A stretch of DNA of 64,000 bases from Emcibacter sp. (GCF_963675455.1 NZ_OY776217.1:2838001-2902000); one strand, 5' to 3'; positions 17,899 through 27,179 are shown, counted from the stretch's first letter. Notes: generated by a model from the sequence alone, not told the origin. Made by a program: numbers and translations.

Positions 17899-18309
17899 TC
17901 AACGGACATTCCTTAAATTTTCCAGAAGTTCTTCCTCAGCCTCTTCAGGTTGCTCTTCATCGACGAGATCATCGGCACCTGTCGGGTCGCTTTCCGGCAA
18001 AAGACCTTTTTCAAGCCGGTCTGCCAGATTCGCGCCCACATCGGTAATAACGGACAGTTCGTCGGCCATTTTCCGCGACCTGGTCAACAGTTCCGCCAGT
18101 CTCGCTTCTTCATCCCCTATCGAATTCTTCAGCATGGAAATGCTATTCTGCGCCCGGTCTGTCGCTTCACTCAACTGTGCGACAAGCTGCGCCATTTCGT
18201 TCTGGGCGCCGCGGAATTTCTTTAACCTGTTATTCAAAACAATGCAGTAGCCAATCAATACGGCCAGAAATATCATCACAACACCGTCAAGAATAAATTC
18301 CATACTCAT
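17899..18309 (-). CDS. DUF6468 family flagellar-operon membrane protein
   Basis: 136 residues: one N-terminal membrane helix (FILDGVVMIFLAVLIGYCIVL), then a long coiled coil (NRLKKFRGAQNEMAQLVAQL onward) and an acidic tail. Proteins of this kind lie between fliM and motE in many Alphaproteobacteria. Function is unknown; a basal-body or stator-associated role is suggested only by synteny. It overlaps the end of fliM by 4 nt. Confidence 0.72.
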   Translation of the reverse strand: MSMEFILDGVVMIFLAVLIGYCIVLNNRLKKFRGAQNEMAQLVAQLSEATDRAQNSISMLKNSIGDEEARLAELLTRSRKMADELSVITDVGANLADRLEKGLLPESDPTGADDLVDEEQPEEAEEELLENLRNVR

Positions 18310-19403
18310 CTGTCAGCCTCCTGCAGCTTGCGATGAATCTGGTCAATCTTGACGGCGACATAGCGCCCCATCCGGCCGATCTTGCCCCTCATCATGGGAA
18401 TACCGGAACATTTGATCTCGATATCGCCGTCGGGCACCGCATTCAACATCAACGTCTGACCAACCTCAAGACCAAGCACCTCTCCAAGCGTCATCTGCTG
18501 TTCATCCAGGACCGCTTCAAGCGAGACATCCGTCATCATAAGCTCTGTAGCCAGATGGGTTTCCCAGATAGAGTCGCGACCGAATTTTTCCCCCATATAA
18601 CGCTGCAGGAGAAGTTCACGAACCGGCTCAACCGTGGCGTAGGGCAGGACAAGCTCCATACGTCCGCCCCGGTCTTCCATATCGGCACGCATCTTGATCA
18701 GAAGCGCCGCGTTACTGGGTTGCGCAATACTTGCAAAGCGGGGATTGGTTTCCAGCCGATCGAGGACAAATTTAACCGGGCTCAGCGGCTCAAAGGCAGA
18801 ACATAAATCCTGCAGCATAACCCGCAGCATCTGTTCCACCAGGGTATGCTCAATCGTGGTATAGGGGCGACCCTCGATACGCATCGGCGCTGTACCCCGG
18901 CGACCGCCAAGCAGCGCATCCACGACAGAATAAATCAGGTTACTGTCGATCGTGATCAGGCCGTAGTTGTCCCATTCCTTGGCTTTGAATACGGCAAGCA
19001 TGGCCGGAAGGGGGATGCTGTTCAGATAATCGCCAAACCTGATCGACGTCATATTGTCGATGGAAACCTCAAAGTTGTCGGACGTAAAGTTTCGCAACGA
19101 TGTCGACATCATCCGAACATACCGATCGAAAATGATATCAAGCATGGGCAGGCGTTCATAGGCCACAAGGCCGCTGTTGATCAGCGCCTGAATACCCGAC
19201 TTGGTGCCTTCACCGCCTTCATCACCGTCAAAACCGAGAAGACTGTCGATTTCATTCTGGTCAAGAACACGGTCAGTGCCCATGGCTGAAGCCATATCGT
19301 CTTCACCGTCTTCACCTTCGCCGCCGCCACCGTCTTCGGCAGCCGCCATCGCTTCCCATTCCGCGGCTACGGCATCATCATCAATTTCTTCTTCATCTGA
19401 CAT
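18306..19403 (-). CDS. fliM: Flagellar motor switch protein FliM
   Basis: C-ring component that binds CheY-P, 365 residues. An acidic N-terminal extension precedes the CheY-binding motif LDQNEIDSLLGF (near residues 47-58), followed by the FliM middle domain (FDRYVRMMSTSLRNFTSDN) and the SpoA domain at the C-terminus (LEVGQTLMLNAVPDGDIEIKCSGIPMMRGKIG). It lies 5 nt after fliL, the classic fliL-fliM pair. Confidence 0.97.
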   Translation of the reverse strand: MSDEEEIDDDAVAAEWEAMAAAEDGGGGEGEDGEDDMASAMGTDRVLDQNEIDSLLGFDGDEGGEGTKSGIQALINSGLVAYERLPMLDIIFDRYVRMMSTSLRNFTSDNFEVSIDNMTSIRFGDYLNSIPLPAMLAVFKAKEWDNYGLITIDSNLIYSVVDALLGGRRGTAPMRIEGRPYTTIEHTLVEQMLRVMLQDLCSAFEPLSPVKFVLDRLETNPRFASIAQPSNAALLIKMRADMEDRGGRMELVLPYATVEPVRELLLQRYMGEKFGRDSIWETHLATELMMTDVSLEAVLDEQQMTLGEVLGLEVGQTLMLNAVPDGDIEIKCSGIPMMRGKIGRMGRYVAVKIDQIHRKLQEADR

Positions 19404-19408
19404 TCAGG

Positions 19409-19948
19409 TTATCCATTAATCAGAATCTCTTTGAACAATACATCGTGAACCCGTGTTGGGTATACTGCCTCATTCACCCGGATCAGAAGTTCTTCCTTGA
19501 GCCGGAACATGCCCGCCGAACCGTTAAGGTCCTCAACCCGGAGTTCCCGAAGGTATATCTGAAAATTATCAATGACCCGCGGCAGTTTCTGCTGCAGATC
19601 TTCCAGTGAACTTTGCTTGTCCACTTCAAGTGCAATGGTAAGTTTAAGATAGCTCGGCTTGCCACCCACAGTACTCAGGTTTACGAGTAAAGGTTCAAGA
19701 TCCAGAAACAACAGTTCAGTTGGTTCATCCGGGTTCTCCTCATGGAGCTCGGCCTGTTCAGCGCCGTGTTCTCCTTCCGCAACTTCAACCTCGTCTCCCC
19801 CGACGAATATAAAGGCCACGCCACCTCCTATCAGCAGAAGCAAAAGGGGCAGAATAACAAATACTACCAGCTTCTTGCCGCTGAATTTCTTTTTCTCGAG
19901 GCCGTCAGCCAGATCCTCCAGGTTTTCGCTACCGTTTTCTTCGCTCAT
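19409..19948 (-). CDS. fliL: Flagellar basal body-associated protein FliL
   Basis: Single-pass inner-membrane protein that surrounds and stabilises stator units. It has 179 residues: a cytoplasmic N-terminus, a membrane helix near residues 27-50 (KLVVFVILPLLLLLIGGGVAFIFVGG) and a periplasmic SPFH-like domain (YLKLTIALEVDKQSSLEDLQQKLPRV). It is the first gene of the long minus-strand motor run. A CtrA-like half-consensus site lies about 70-84 bp upstream. Confidence 0.94.
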   Translation of the reverse strand: MSEENGSENLEDLADGLEKKKFSGKKLVVFVILPLLLLLIGGGVAFIFVGGDEVEVAEGEHGAEQAELHEENPDEPTELLFLDLEPLLVNLSTVGGKPSYLKLTIALEVDKQSSLEDLQQKLPRVIDNFQIYLRELRVEDLNGSAGMFRLKEELLIRVNEAVYPTRVHDVLFKEILING

Positions 19949-20017
19949 AAATCCATATTATCCCAATAGCTTCTGCCAGTTTGCACAAGTTCAACAGCTA
20001 AAATTAGAACCTGTTAG

Positions 20018-20032
20018 TTAATAACTCGTTAG
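20018..20032. promoter_or_regulatory. CtrA-like site TTAA-N7-TTAG upstream of fliL
   Basis: TTAA-TAACTCG-TTAG matches the CtrA consensus except for the last base. It sits in the 336-bp divergent gap between fliL and flgF, where a class II promoter for fliLM is expected. The rest of this gap holds only the sigma-54 promoter of flgF. Confidence 0.45.
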
Positions 20033-20224
20033 GAATGTACATCATCACCCGGCCAAGCTGTGATTTATGGTTAACATATCAGGCTCTGTGTTCAAATGAA
20101 ATACGGAACTCGCCGGCATTTTCCTGCAGATCAGGGAAAAGATTGCCCGGCAATCCCTACCTCTTTCGACTAAAATCAACAAAATAAAACATGTAACCCT
20201 TTGTTTTTGTTGAACATGAGAGTT

Positions 20225-20240
20225 TGGCACGGGAAATGCA
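20225..20240 (+). promoter_or_regulatory. Sigma-54 promoter of flgF
   Basis: TGGCAC-N5-ATGCA, with GG at 20226-20227 and GC at 20238-20239 separated by exactly 10 bp, the -24/-12 signature of RpoN promoters. It lies 45-60 bp ahead of the flgF start. Late basal-body genes are typically RpoN-dependent in Alphaproteobacteria of the Caulobacter type. Confidence 0.85.
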
Positions 20241-20284
20241 TAACTTTTACCGGGATCATTTGACTGGCCAGAAGGACCACAAAG

Positions 20285-21031
20285 ATGGATACAAATATTT
20301 ACGTAGCACTTTCGCATCAGGTCGCCATGCGGCGACAGCTGGACATTATTGCCAACAATATTGCGAATATGAACACAACTGCTTTCAAGCGGGAATCAGT
20401 CATGTTCAAGGAATATGTTGATGAAATTGACGGCGACATGCCCAAGTCACTAAGACAAGTCGCCTTCGTGCAGGACTATGGCATTTCCCGCAAAATGACA
20501 GACGGGAATTATATTACAACGGGCAATCCCTTTGATATTTCCCTGAGTGGAGATGGTCTTTTCAAGGTCAGGCGTGACAACGGTGAAATAGGTTATACCC
20601 GGAACGGCCATCTGGCACTTGCTGAGGACGGCACCCTGATTGTCTCCACCGGACAACCCATTCTTGATGCCGATGACAATCCGATCCAGTTTCCAACACC
20701 GTCCAATTTCAGCGGCGTCGAAATTGCCAGCGACGGCAACATCTGGTCAAAGGAAAATGGAACCCTTGGAAAGCTCGGTGTCGTAACCTTTGCCGATACC
20801 TCCCAGTTGAACAAGATCGGGGACAATCTCTTTGATACTCAACAACAGCCTATTGTAGCCGAAAACTACAAGATTATTCAGGGCGTGGCTGAAAGTTCAA
20901 ATGTTGAACCAATCGTTGAAGTGACAAAAATGATTGAAGTCAGTCGGGCCTATACTTCCATGGCCAAATTGATGGATGACACCCAGAACGCCCAGAACCA
21001 GGCCATTAACCGTCTCACCCGACTGGGTTAG
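20285..21031 (+). CDS. flgF: Flagellar proximal rod protein FlgF
   Basis: Rod subunit, 248 residues. It starts MDTNIYVALSHQVAMRRQLD and has the rod signature DIIANNIANMNTTAFKRE, with the C-terminal coiled-coil segment VEPIVEVTKMIEVSRAYTSM. The ribosome site is AAGGACCACAAAG. First gene of the sigma-54 driven flgF-flgG-flgA-flgH operon. Confidence 0.96.
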   Translation: MDTNIYVALSHQVAMRRQLDIIANNIANMNTTAFKRESVMFKEYVDEIDGDMPKSLRQVAFVQDYGISRKMTDGNYITTGNPFDISLSGDGLFKVRRDNGEIGYTRNGHLALAEDGTLIVSTGQPILDADDNPIQFPTPSNFSGVEIASDGNIWSKENGTLGKLGVVTFADTSQLNKIGDNLFDTQQQPIVAENYKIIQGVAESSNVEPIVEVTKMIEVSRAYTSMAKLMDDTQNAQNQAINRLTRLG

Positions 21032-21057
21032 AAACGGCAGAATGTTAGGATAGAAAT

Positions 21058-21843
21058 ATGAAAGCACTCAGTATTGCAGCGACTGGCATGTTGGCCCAGC
21101 AGTTAAATGTGGAAGTTATTTCCAACAACATTGCCAACATGAATACGACCGGGTTTAAACGGCAGCGCGCCGAATTTCAGGATCTGCTGTATCAGAATAT
21201 CGAGCGTGTCGGTGCCGCCTCTTCCGACACCGGCACCATTATTCCAAGCGGTATTCAGATTGGTGTCGGCGTGAAGGCCGGCGGCGTTTACCGGATCACT
21301 GAACAGGGTGAACTGGTCAATACCAATACCCCCCTGGATCTGGCCATTAACGGTTCCGGTTACTTCCGGATTATCCTGCCAACCGGCGAGGATGCATTTA
21401 CCCGGGCAGGTTCATTCCAGCTCAGCCCGACCGGCGAGTTGGTTTCACCTGAAGGGTACACAGTGGCGCCCGGCATCACCATCCCCCAGGAGGCAACTGA
21501 CATTTCCATTAACGAACAGGGCGAAGTATCAGTCAAGCTGGACGGACAGGTCAATCCACAGATTGTCGGTCAGTTTGAGTTGGTCACCTTCCCCAACCCG
21601 GCCGGCCTTGAAGCTGTCGGGCAGAACCTGTTCCTTGAAACACCGGCCTCAGGCGCCCAGACCGTCGGCAGCCCCAGCACTGACGGATATGGCTCCATCG
21701 TCCAGGGCTTTCTGGAAACAGCCAACGTGAACTCAGTGGCCGAAATTACATCGCTGATTACGGCGCAACGGGCCTATGAAATGAATTCAAAAGTGATCAG
21801 TACCGCTGACGAAATGATGAGTGTCACTTCCAACCTGCGGTAA
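21058..21843 (+). CDS. flgG: Flagellar distal rod protein FlgG
   Basis: Distal rod subunit, 261 residues (typical 260-262). N-terminus MKALSIAATGMLAQQLNVEVISNNIANMNT and C-terminus VAEITSLITAQRAYEMNSKVI are characteristic. It follows flgF by 26 nt. Confidence 0.98.
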   Translation: MKALSIAATGMLAQQLNVEVISNNIANMNTTGFKRQRAEFQDLLYQNIERVGAASSDTGTIIPSGIQIGVGVKAGGVYRITEQGELVNTNTPLDLAINGSGYFRIILPTGEDAFTRAGSFQLSPTGELVSPEGYTVAPGITIPQEATDISINEQGEVSVKLDGQVNPQIVGQFELVTFPNPAGLEAVGQNLFLETPASGAQTVGSPSTDGYGSIVQGFLETANVNSVAEITSLITAQRAYEMNSKVISTADEMMSVTSNLR

Positions 21844-21853
21844 AGGACTTAGC

Positions 21854-22825
21854 ATGCTGAAAATAAAATATGTCATTGCCATCGTTATATGCTTCCTGTT
21901 CTGGCTATCCGGCGGACAACTTACCATAGCCGGTATTGCTGATCTGAAAAGAGAAGCCCGGGTGGAAAGCGAAATTGTCACTTTGGGAGATCTGTTCGAG
22001 AATCTTGATGACATGCACGACCTGTGGGTGATGGACGCCCCTGCCCCAGGTAAAAAGGCCTATATTTCCGCTTCTTACCTGGCTCAGTTAACCCGACAAC
22101 ACGGTGTTTACTGGCGTAACAGCCGCGCCGTTAAACAGGTTGCGGTTTACCGTGCCGGCCAACAAATCGACAGGGAAGAGCTCATTGCATTGCTGAGTGA
22201 AGAATCCAGCCAATATATAAGTGACGGCAGGGAACGCCACATAAGCCTTTATGGAGCGAACCAGAATATTATCGTTCCACTGCAATCCGGCGCAGAGGAT
22301 CTGGAAATCGCCAAATTCGACCTGGATCGGAAAAGCGGAAAGTTCACAGCAACCATAAACTACCCGGTTGGTGCGGGAAATCGCCAGTCAACTGCGATCA
22401 GCGGAAAACTTACAGAAGTTGCCTATATTCCGGCACTGAGAAAATCCATTATTCCGGGCACAATTATCGAGGAACAGAATATCAAATGGATTCCCGTTCC
22501 TCTGTATGGTGTCGGAAAAAACATTACCCGCAGTCAGGACCAGCTTCTCGGCATGACCGTCCGGCGCCCGATGAAATCAGATACACCGGTTCGGCTCTCC
22601 GATCTGAAGAGACCCGAGATTATTCATCGAGGAAAATTGGTCAATATCACCTATGAAACGTCGAAAATGACACTGACAGTCATTGGCAAGGCTATGGAAA
22701 ACGGTGGTACTGGCGATGTCATCCGGGTGATGAATGCAAACTCTCTAAAAACTATGGAAGCCCTGGTGACGGGCCCTGGTGAAGTGCAGGTAATTTCCGC
22801 CGGCATGAGCCTGGCTGCAAACTAG
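21854..22825 (+). CDS. flgA: Flagellar P-ring assembly chaperone FlgA
   Basis: Periplasmic chaperone for P-ring formation by FlgI, 323 residues. A signal peptide (MLKIKYVIAIVICFLFWLSGG) is followed by a central SAF-like domain (IPALRKSIIPGTIIEEQNIKWIPVP) and a C-terminal region with VRRPMKSDTPVRLSDL. I start it at 21854, not at an in-frame ATG at 21821 inside flgG, because AAAGGA precedes 21854 and the signal peptide begins there. Confidence 0.93.
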   Translation: MLKIKYVIAIVICFLFWLSGGQLTIAGIADLKREARVESEIVTLGDLFENLDDMHDLWVMDAPAPGKKAYISASYLAQLTRQHGVYWRNSRAVKQVAVYRAGQQIDREELIALLSEESSQYISDGRERHISLYGANQNIIVPLQSGAEDLEIAKFDLDRKSGKFTATINYPVGAGNRQSTAISGKLTEVAYIPALRKSIIPGTIIEEQNIKWIPVPLYGVGKNITRSQDQLLGMTVRRPMKSDTPVRLSDLKRPEIIHRGKLVNITYETSKMTLTVIGKAMENGGTGDVIRVMNANSLKTMEALVTGPGEVQVISAGMSLAAN

Positions 22826-22841
22826 GAAAGGATAGTCCAAA

Positions 22842-23603
22842 ATGAATATATTCAGGAAATTGCTCTTTATCGGATGCGCCCTTTCAGTATCTGCCTGCAG
22901 CGCAGTGGACCGGATTTCCAATATTGGAAAGGCGCCCGACCTGGCCCCTATTGAAGGTGATGCCGTTGTTCCGCAAAACCGCATCCCGGAAAAACAGGCC
23001 GTTGCTTATAGCCATCAACCTGCGATGACCGCCGGCAATCACAATTCCAATTCTCTCTGGAGAACAGGAAACAAAATGTTCTTCAAGGATCAGCGGGCCA
23101 ACAGTGTCGGCGATATTCTGACAGTGAACATTACAATTAACGATGAAGCGACTATCGATAATAAAACCACTCGAACCAGATCAAATTCAGACTCCGCCGA
23201 TCTGTCGAAATTCCTCGGTCTTGAATCTCATCTGGACAAGATACTTCCCACTGAAGTGAGCCCGACAAATCTGATCGATATGGGGAGCACGACTTCCAAT
23301 TCGGGAGCTGGATCGGTCGACCGCAAGGAAGAAATCAGTCTGACAGTTGCCGCCGTCGTCACCCAGATCCTGCCAAACGGAAACTTCATCATCCAGGGCC
23401 GGCAGGAAGTCCGCGTGAACTACGAGGTGCGCGAACTGACCGTCATGGGCGCCATCCGGCCCGAGGACATCAGTTCAACCAATACTATCGAACATACGCA
23501 GATTGCCGAAGCCAGAATTTCCTATGGGGGCCGCGGACAGATCACGGATGTCCAGCAAGCCCGTTACGGCAGTCAACTGTTCGACATTCTATTCCCCTTC
23601 TAG
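22842..23603 (+). CDS. flgH: Flagellar L-ring lipoprotein FlgH
   Basis: Outer-membrane L-ring subunit, 253 residues. Lipoprotein signal with lipobox VSAC, modified Cys19. Conserved segments WRTGNKMFFKDQRANSVGDILTV and NYEVRELTVMGAIRPEDISSTNTI are present, ending in the aromatic LFDILFPF. Last gene of flgF-flgG-flgA-flgH, followed by a bidirectional terminator. Confidence 0.97.
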   Translation: MNIFRKLLFIGCALSVSACSAVDRISNIGKAPDLAPIEGDAVVPQNRIPEKQAVAYSHQPAMTAGNHNSNSLWRTGNKMFFKDQRANSVGDILTVNITINDEATIDNKTTRTRSNSDSADLSKFLGLESHLDKILPTEVSPTNLIDMGSTTSNSGAGSVDRKEEISLTVAAVVTQILPNGNFIIQGRQEVRVNYEVRELTVMGAIRPEDISSTNTIEHTQIAEARISYGGRGQITDVQQARYGSQLFDILFPF

Positions 23604-23651
23604 AACAATGAATATTTGTATCAGCTGCATTTCTCTTGCAGCATGATCCCC

Positions 23652-23690
23652 AAAAAAAGGGCCGTTCCAGAATGGAACGGCCCTTTTACA
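23652..23690. terminator. Bidirectional terminator between flgH and dksA
   Basis: A perfect 15-bp stem (23655-23669 with 23673-23687) and GAA loop are flanked by A-rich and T-rich ends. It serves convergent flgH (+) and dksA (-). Confidence 0.92.
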
Positions 23691-23709
23691 TCAAACAATT
23701 CTGATACAA

Positions 23710-24126
23710 TCAATCGTCCCGATGCACCTTTTCATATTTCTCGTGCATCTCCTGGGCTTCAAGTGTCATGGTTGCGATCGGTCTGGCATCAAGCCGCTGC
23801 AGGCTGATTGGTTCTCCCGTCACTTCACAATATCCATATTCACCCTGCTCGATGCGATTAAGTGCAGCATCGATTTTGGCAATTAGCTTGCGCTGGCGAT
23901 CGCGGGTTCTGAGTTCCACAGACCAGTCGGTTTCTGATGACGCCCGGTCCGCAATATCCGGTTCCTTGAGACTATCTTCCTGCAAATGGGTAAGGGTCTC
24001 CCTGGAATCCCTGAGAATATCCTCTTTCCAATTTATCAGTTTCCGGCGGAAGTATTCGACCTGTGAAGGATTCATGAATTCTTCGTCTGGAGAAGGGACG
24101 TAACCTTCCGGCAACTCTACGCTCAT
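23710..24126 (-). CDS. dksA: DksA-family RNA polymerase-binding transcription factor
   Basis: 138 residues. A coiled coil (QVEYFRRKLINWKEDILRDS to about residue 100) carries the tip acid region (DIADRAS). The C-terminal zinc-finger-like domain is YGYCEVTGEPI and LDARPIATMTLEAQE. Only one of the four classical zinc cysteines remains (Cys in GYCEV), as in many alphaproteobacterial DksA and in zinc-independent DksA2 paralogues. Expected role: with ppGpp, modulates rRNA and stress promoters through the polymerase secondary channel. It stands alone between flgH and fliX. Confidence 0.93.
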   Translation of the reverse strand: MSVELPEGYVPSPDEEFMNPSQVEYFRRKLINWKEDILRDSRETLTHLQEDSLKEPDIADRASSETDWSVELRTRDRQRKLIAKIDAALNRIEQGEYGYCEVTGEPISLQRLDARPIATMTLEAQEMHEKYEKVHRDD

Positions 24127-24294
24127 TGATCACCTCTGATCTTGATCTACTTTCAAATCGTCCACAACCTACTCAACTAGATGCCACTTTTCAAGCGGCT
24201 TTTGAGCGATTTTATATAATTGTAGGTTGATGTATAGAATTCAGGTTACAGCAGTATTACCAAAGAACCATTTTTTATGCCGCCCGCCAAGAGA

Positions 24295-24711
24295 TTATTT
24301 CCCCAGCTTTGCCAGTTCCACCTTGACCCTCAGTTCAATGTCATCAAGGATCTCGTTCAGGTTTTCGTCATCGAACTGATCCCGTTGCTTCTCCACAACT
24401 CTGGAAATTTCCTGAAGTTTCTGTGTCGGAATATATCCGAGCAGCAATCCATTCTGAATGGCTTCAAGATGTGCCACCAGATCTTCCGCCCTCATGAGCC
24501 CCTTGGACCTGCCATCAGTCGCTGTATCAGCCTCCTGCAAAGACAGCAGGGAATTCACGGCCGTCAGGGGTGTTGTTCCGCTGATCCCGGCACCTGATGT
24601 CGTCTCATCTGTACTCAGTGCCTCGCTGAAGGCGCCCTTATCAACGCCTTTTTTCTGCTTTTTCGGCGAAACGCCCGGAGTGGATATTTTTCCAGGACCT
24701 TTGATCTCCAT
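24295..24711 (-). CDS. fliX: Flagellar assembly regulator FliX
   Basis: 138 residues. Basic, low-complexity N-terminus (MEIKGPGKISTPGVSPKKQKK), then a helical C-terminal half (AEDLVAHLEAIQNGLLLGYIPTQKLQEISRVVEKQRDQFDDENLNEILDDIELRVKVELAKL) matching FliX. In Caulobacter FliX couples basal-body completion to FlbD and sigma-54-dependent transcription of class III genes. It is divergent from flgI here, as in Caulobacter. Confidence 0.9.
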   Translation of the reverse strand: MEIKGPGKISTPGVSPKKQKKGVDKGAFSEALSTDETTSGAGISGTTPLTAVNSLLSLQEADTATDGRSKGLMRAEDLVAHLEAIQNGLLLGYIPTQKLQEISRVVEKQRDQFDDENLNEILDDIELRVKVELAKLGK

Positions 24712-24923
24712 GAGAACACCTCATTTGTTCATTTACGTCCTTATGCATATCAGATGGCAGGTTTTGGCGAAAGAAGAAGATAACATATTATTGCCCGGCA
24801 AGGCTTACCCATCACCCGGAACATTTTTCTCTTTCATAGTGCCTGCAATACAGGCCCCTCAGAAGTTTTATTTTTAATCCTTTACTTTCAGTGACTTAAA
24901 AAAGTTTCTTTTCAGAGCCAATC

Positions 24924-24939
24924 TGGCACGAATATTGCG
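24924..24939 (+). promoter_or_regulatory. Sigma-54 promoter of flgI
   Basis: TGGCAC-N5-TTGC with GG at 24925-24926 and GC at 24937-24938, 10 bp apart; a near-perfect -24/-12 element 40 bp ahead of the flgI start codon. Confidence 0.88.
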
Positions 24940-24978
24940 AAGTACTGGAGGAACAAAAATATATGCACCGGGTAAGAG

Positions 24979-26151
24979 ATGAAAACAGGACACAAATGCC
25001 ACCTATCCTGTCCAACCAGGACATCAGGAATAACCAGAAAGCTTAAATGGCTTTCGGGCCTCATGTCAGTTGTACTGATCCTGCTGGCTTCCATTCCGGC
25101 ACACCCCTCTTCCAGAATTAAGGACCTTGTTTCAGTCGAAGGCGTACGGGAAAACCAGCTTGTTGGATATGGTTTGGTTGTCGGCCTCAACGGAACCGGG
25201 GATTCCCTCAGAAATGCGCCGTTTACCCAGCAGAGCCTGATGTCCATGCTTGAAAGGCTCGGTGTTAACACCCGCGCTGCCAACATGAAAACGGAAAATA
25301 CCGCCGCTGTTATGGTGACGGCAAGCCTGCCCCCCTTTGCCCGTACAGGTTCACGCATCGATGTGTCCATCAGTTCACTCGGCGACGCCGATGACCTGAG
25401 AGGCGGCACATTGATTGTTACCCCACTAATGGGTGCCGATGGCGAAGTTTATGCCGTTGCCCAGGGATCCCTGCAGATTGCCGGATTTTCCGCCGGTGGA
25501 GATGCCGAAAGCGTCACAACAGGTGTGCCCACTGCCGGTCGCATTCCCAACGGCGCGGTCATTGAGCGGGAACTGAGTTACAGCATGGGTAACCTGAACT
25601 CATTGAACCTGTCTCTTCGCAATCCCGATTTCACGACAGCACGCCGTATCGCAGCAGTGATTAATGAAGAGCTCGGTGTGAATGCCGCCAATCCACTTGA
25701 TCCGGCAACCATTCAGGTGCAGAAGCCTCTCGGCTATCAGAAGGATATTGTTTCCCTGATGACCGATATCGAGCAGCTATATGTCACTCCAGACCAGAAA
25801 GCCCGCGTCGTCATTGACGAAAAATCGGGCATTATCGTCATCGGTCATGAAGTCCGCGTCAGTGAAGTGGCCATTGCCCAGGGCAACCTGACCATTCGTG
25901 TCTCAGAAACTCCACAGGTCTCTCAGCCCTCTCCCTTTGCCCAAGGCGGACAGACCCAGGTTGTTCCCAGAACCGAGGTCGAAGTTGACACAGGCGACAG
26001 CAGCAAACTTGCCCTGCTGAACCCGGGCGTCAACCTTCAGGACCTTGTTGATGGACTGAATGCACTTGGAATAGGACCACGGGATATGATCGCCATCCTG
26101 CAGGCTCTCAAAGTTTCAGGCGCGTTACATGCCGAGATCGAGGTGATGTAA
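24979..26151 (+). CDS. flgI: Flagellar P-ring protein FlgI
   Basis: Periplasmic P-ring subunit, 390 residues. A signal peptide ending near IPAHPSS is followed by the hallmark IKDLVSVEGVRENQLVGYGLVVGLNGTGD and the C-terminal VNLQDLVDGLNALGIGPRDMIAILQALK. The strong GGAGG at 24947 is 28 nt upstream of this ATG, so initiation further on (ATG at 25063, still leaving a short signal peptide) is possible. The stop overlaps the flgJ start (TAATGG). Confidence 0.96.
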   Translation: MKTGHKCHLSCPTRTSGITRKLKWLSGLMSVVLILLASIPAHPSSRIKDLVSVEGVRENQLVGYGLVVGLNGTGDSLRNAPFTQQSLMSMLERLGVNTRAANMKTENTAAVMVTASLPPFARTGSRIDVSISSLGDADDLRGGTLIVTPLMGADGEVYAVAQGSLQIAGFSAGGDAESVTTGVPTAGRIPNGAVIERELSYSMGNLNSLNLSLRNPDFTTARRIAAVINEELGVNAANPLDPATIQVQKPLGYQKDIVSLMTDIEQLYVTPDQKARVVIDEKSGIIVIGHEVRVSEVAIAQGNLTIRVSETPQVSQPSPFAQGGQTQVVPRTEVEVDTGDSSKLALLNPGVNLQDLVDGLNALGIGPRDMIAILQALKVSGALHAEIEVM

Positions 26152-26462
26152 TGGAACCGAATATCTTTACCCTTCCCTCAAAAACCACAATACGGCAGCC
26201 CGTTGAAGCGCCGAAAACGGCCGCTCAAAAGGCTGCCCGGGCCACAGCAGAGGAATTCGAGGCCGTTTTCCTCGCCGATATTCTGAAGAACATGTCGGTC
26301 GGCCTGGATACAGATGGCCCCTTTGGTGGCGGTCACGCCGAGGAAATGTACAAAGGTCTCCTGAACGAACAGATCGCAAACAGCATTTCCCGGAATGGCG
26401 GGATTGGCCTGTCCGATGCCGTGTACCGCGAGATTCTTAAAACCCAGGAAGCAGGACAGTAA
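26151..26462 (+). CDS. flgJ: Rod-binding protein FlgJ, N-terminal domain only
   Basis: 103 residues corresponding to the rod-scaffold domain of FlgJ (EEFEAVFLADILKNMSVGLDTDGPFGGGHAEEMYKGLLNEQIAN), without the C-terminal muramidase domain. The short form is normal in Alphaproteobacteria, where a separate peptidoglycan hydrolase acts. It overlaps flgI by one base and is followed by flgN. Confidence 0.93.
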   Translation: MEPNIFTLPSKTTIRQPVEAPKTAAQKAARATAEEFEAVFLADILKNMSVGLDTDGPFGGGHAEEMYKGLLNEQIANSISRNGGIGLSDAVYREILKTQEAGQ

Positions 26463-26481
26463 TAGTCCGATTGGAAGAACG

Positions 26482-26934
26482 ATGACTCACACGCAACAAA
26501 TGAACCAGAGCATTATTTCCTCCCTTGTAGAAACAACCAGGGAACTGACAAATGTCATCCGTAAGGAAATGACACTCCTCAAGGAAAAACGCCCGGCAGA
26601 AATCCAGAACCTGAATGAAGAAAAAAACAGGCTCCTTGTCACTTACAACGAAGGCCTGACAGCCTTGGACAAACAAGGCGGCTTCAAAGCTGCGGGAACC
26701 GGTGAAATTATCAGACGGTTCAAGAAGGAAAACGAAATTTTCCGGGATGTGTTGAAACAGCACAAATCCATGCTTTTTGCTCTGAAAACCGTATCAGAAA
26801 AAATGATTAAGGCGATTGGCGAAGAAGTGGCCATACAAACTTCGCAAAGCCGTTCTTATGGCGCCAATGCCAAATTTCAGACGCCAAAGGGCAACAAAAC
26901 ACCAACCACATTGACATTAAATAAAACCATATAA
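26482..26934 (+). CDS. flgN: FlgN-like flagellar chaperone
   Basis: 150-residue helical protein (MTHTQQMNQSIISSLVETTR onward) with the pattern of FlgN family export chaperones: an early helix with KEMTLLKEKRPAEIQNLNEEK, a loop, then a second helical part. FlgN would hold hook-filament junction proteins for export. I start it at 26482, where GGAAG precedes the ATG, 19 nt after flgJ. The family assignment rests on context and fold pattern more than on exact motifs. Confidence 0.65.
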   Translation: MTHTQQMNQSIISSLVETTRELTNVIRKEMTLLKEKRPAEIQNLNEEKNRLLVTYNEGLTALDKQGGFKAAGTGEIIRRFKKENEIFRDVLKQHKSMLFALKTVSEKMIKAIGEEVAIQTSQSRSYGANAKFQTPKGNKTPTTLTLNKTI

Positions 26935-26959
26935 CAGTTCTCTTACTTTGGGTCTTCCA

Positions 26960-26983
26960 ACGGGGCTTCGGCCCTTTTTTTTT
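26960..26983 (+). terminator. Terminator of flgI-flgJ-flgN
   Basis: GGGC-TTCG-GCCC tetraloop hairpin followed by nine T (26975-26983), 26 nt past the flgN stop. The remaining gap to flagellin 1 (to 27266) carries only the sigma-54 promoter and leader. Confidence 0.92.
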
Positions 26984-27179
26984 GCCTCCGCCAAACCCTC
27001 AATTGTCGTGTTGCGGAAAAGAAATTACTAGGCAAAAAAAGCCTCTTCCCTGTCACGAATTTCAACCATAGTGCAAGCTTTTCCGCCCATCAGGGAATAA
27101 ATTACCCAGCCTTCGTTCCTCCTAATGAAATTTCATTTTTTCTCCTTTTATTTCAATATGTTAAGTCACGATAAAAAGC

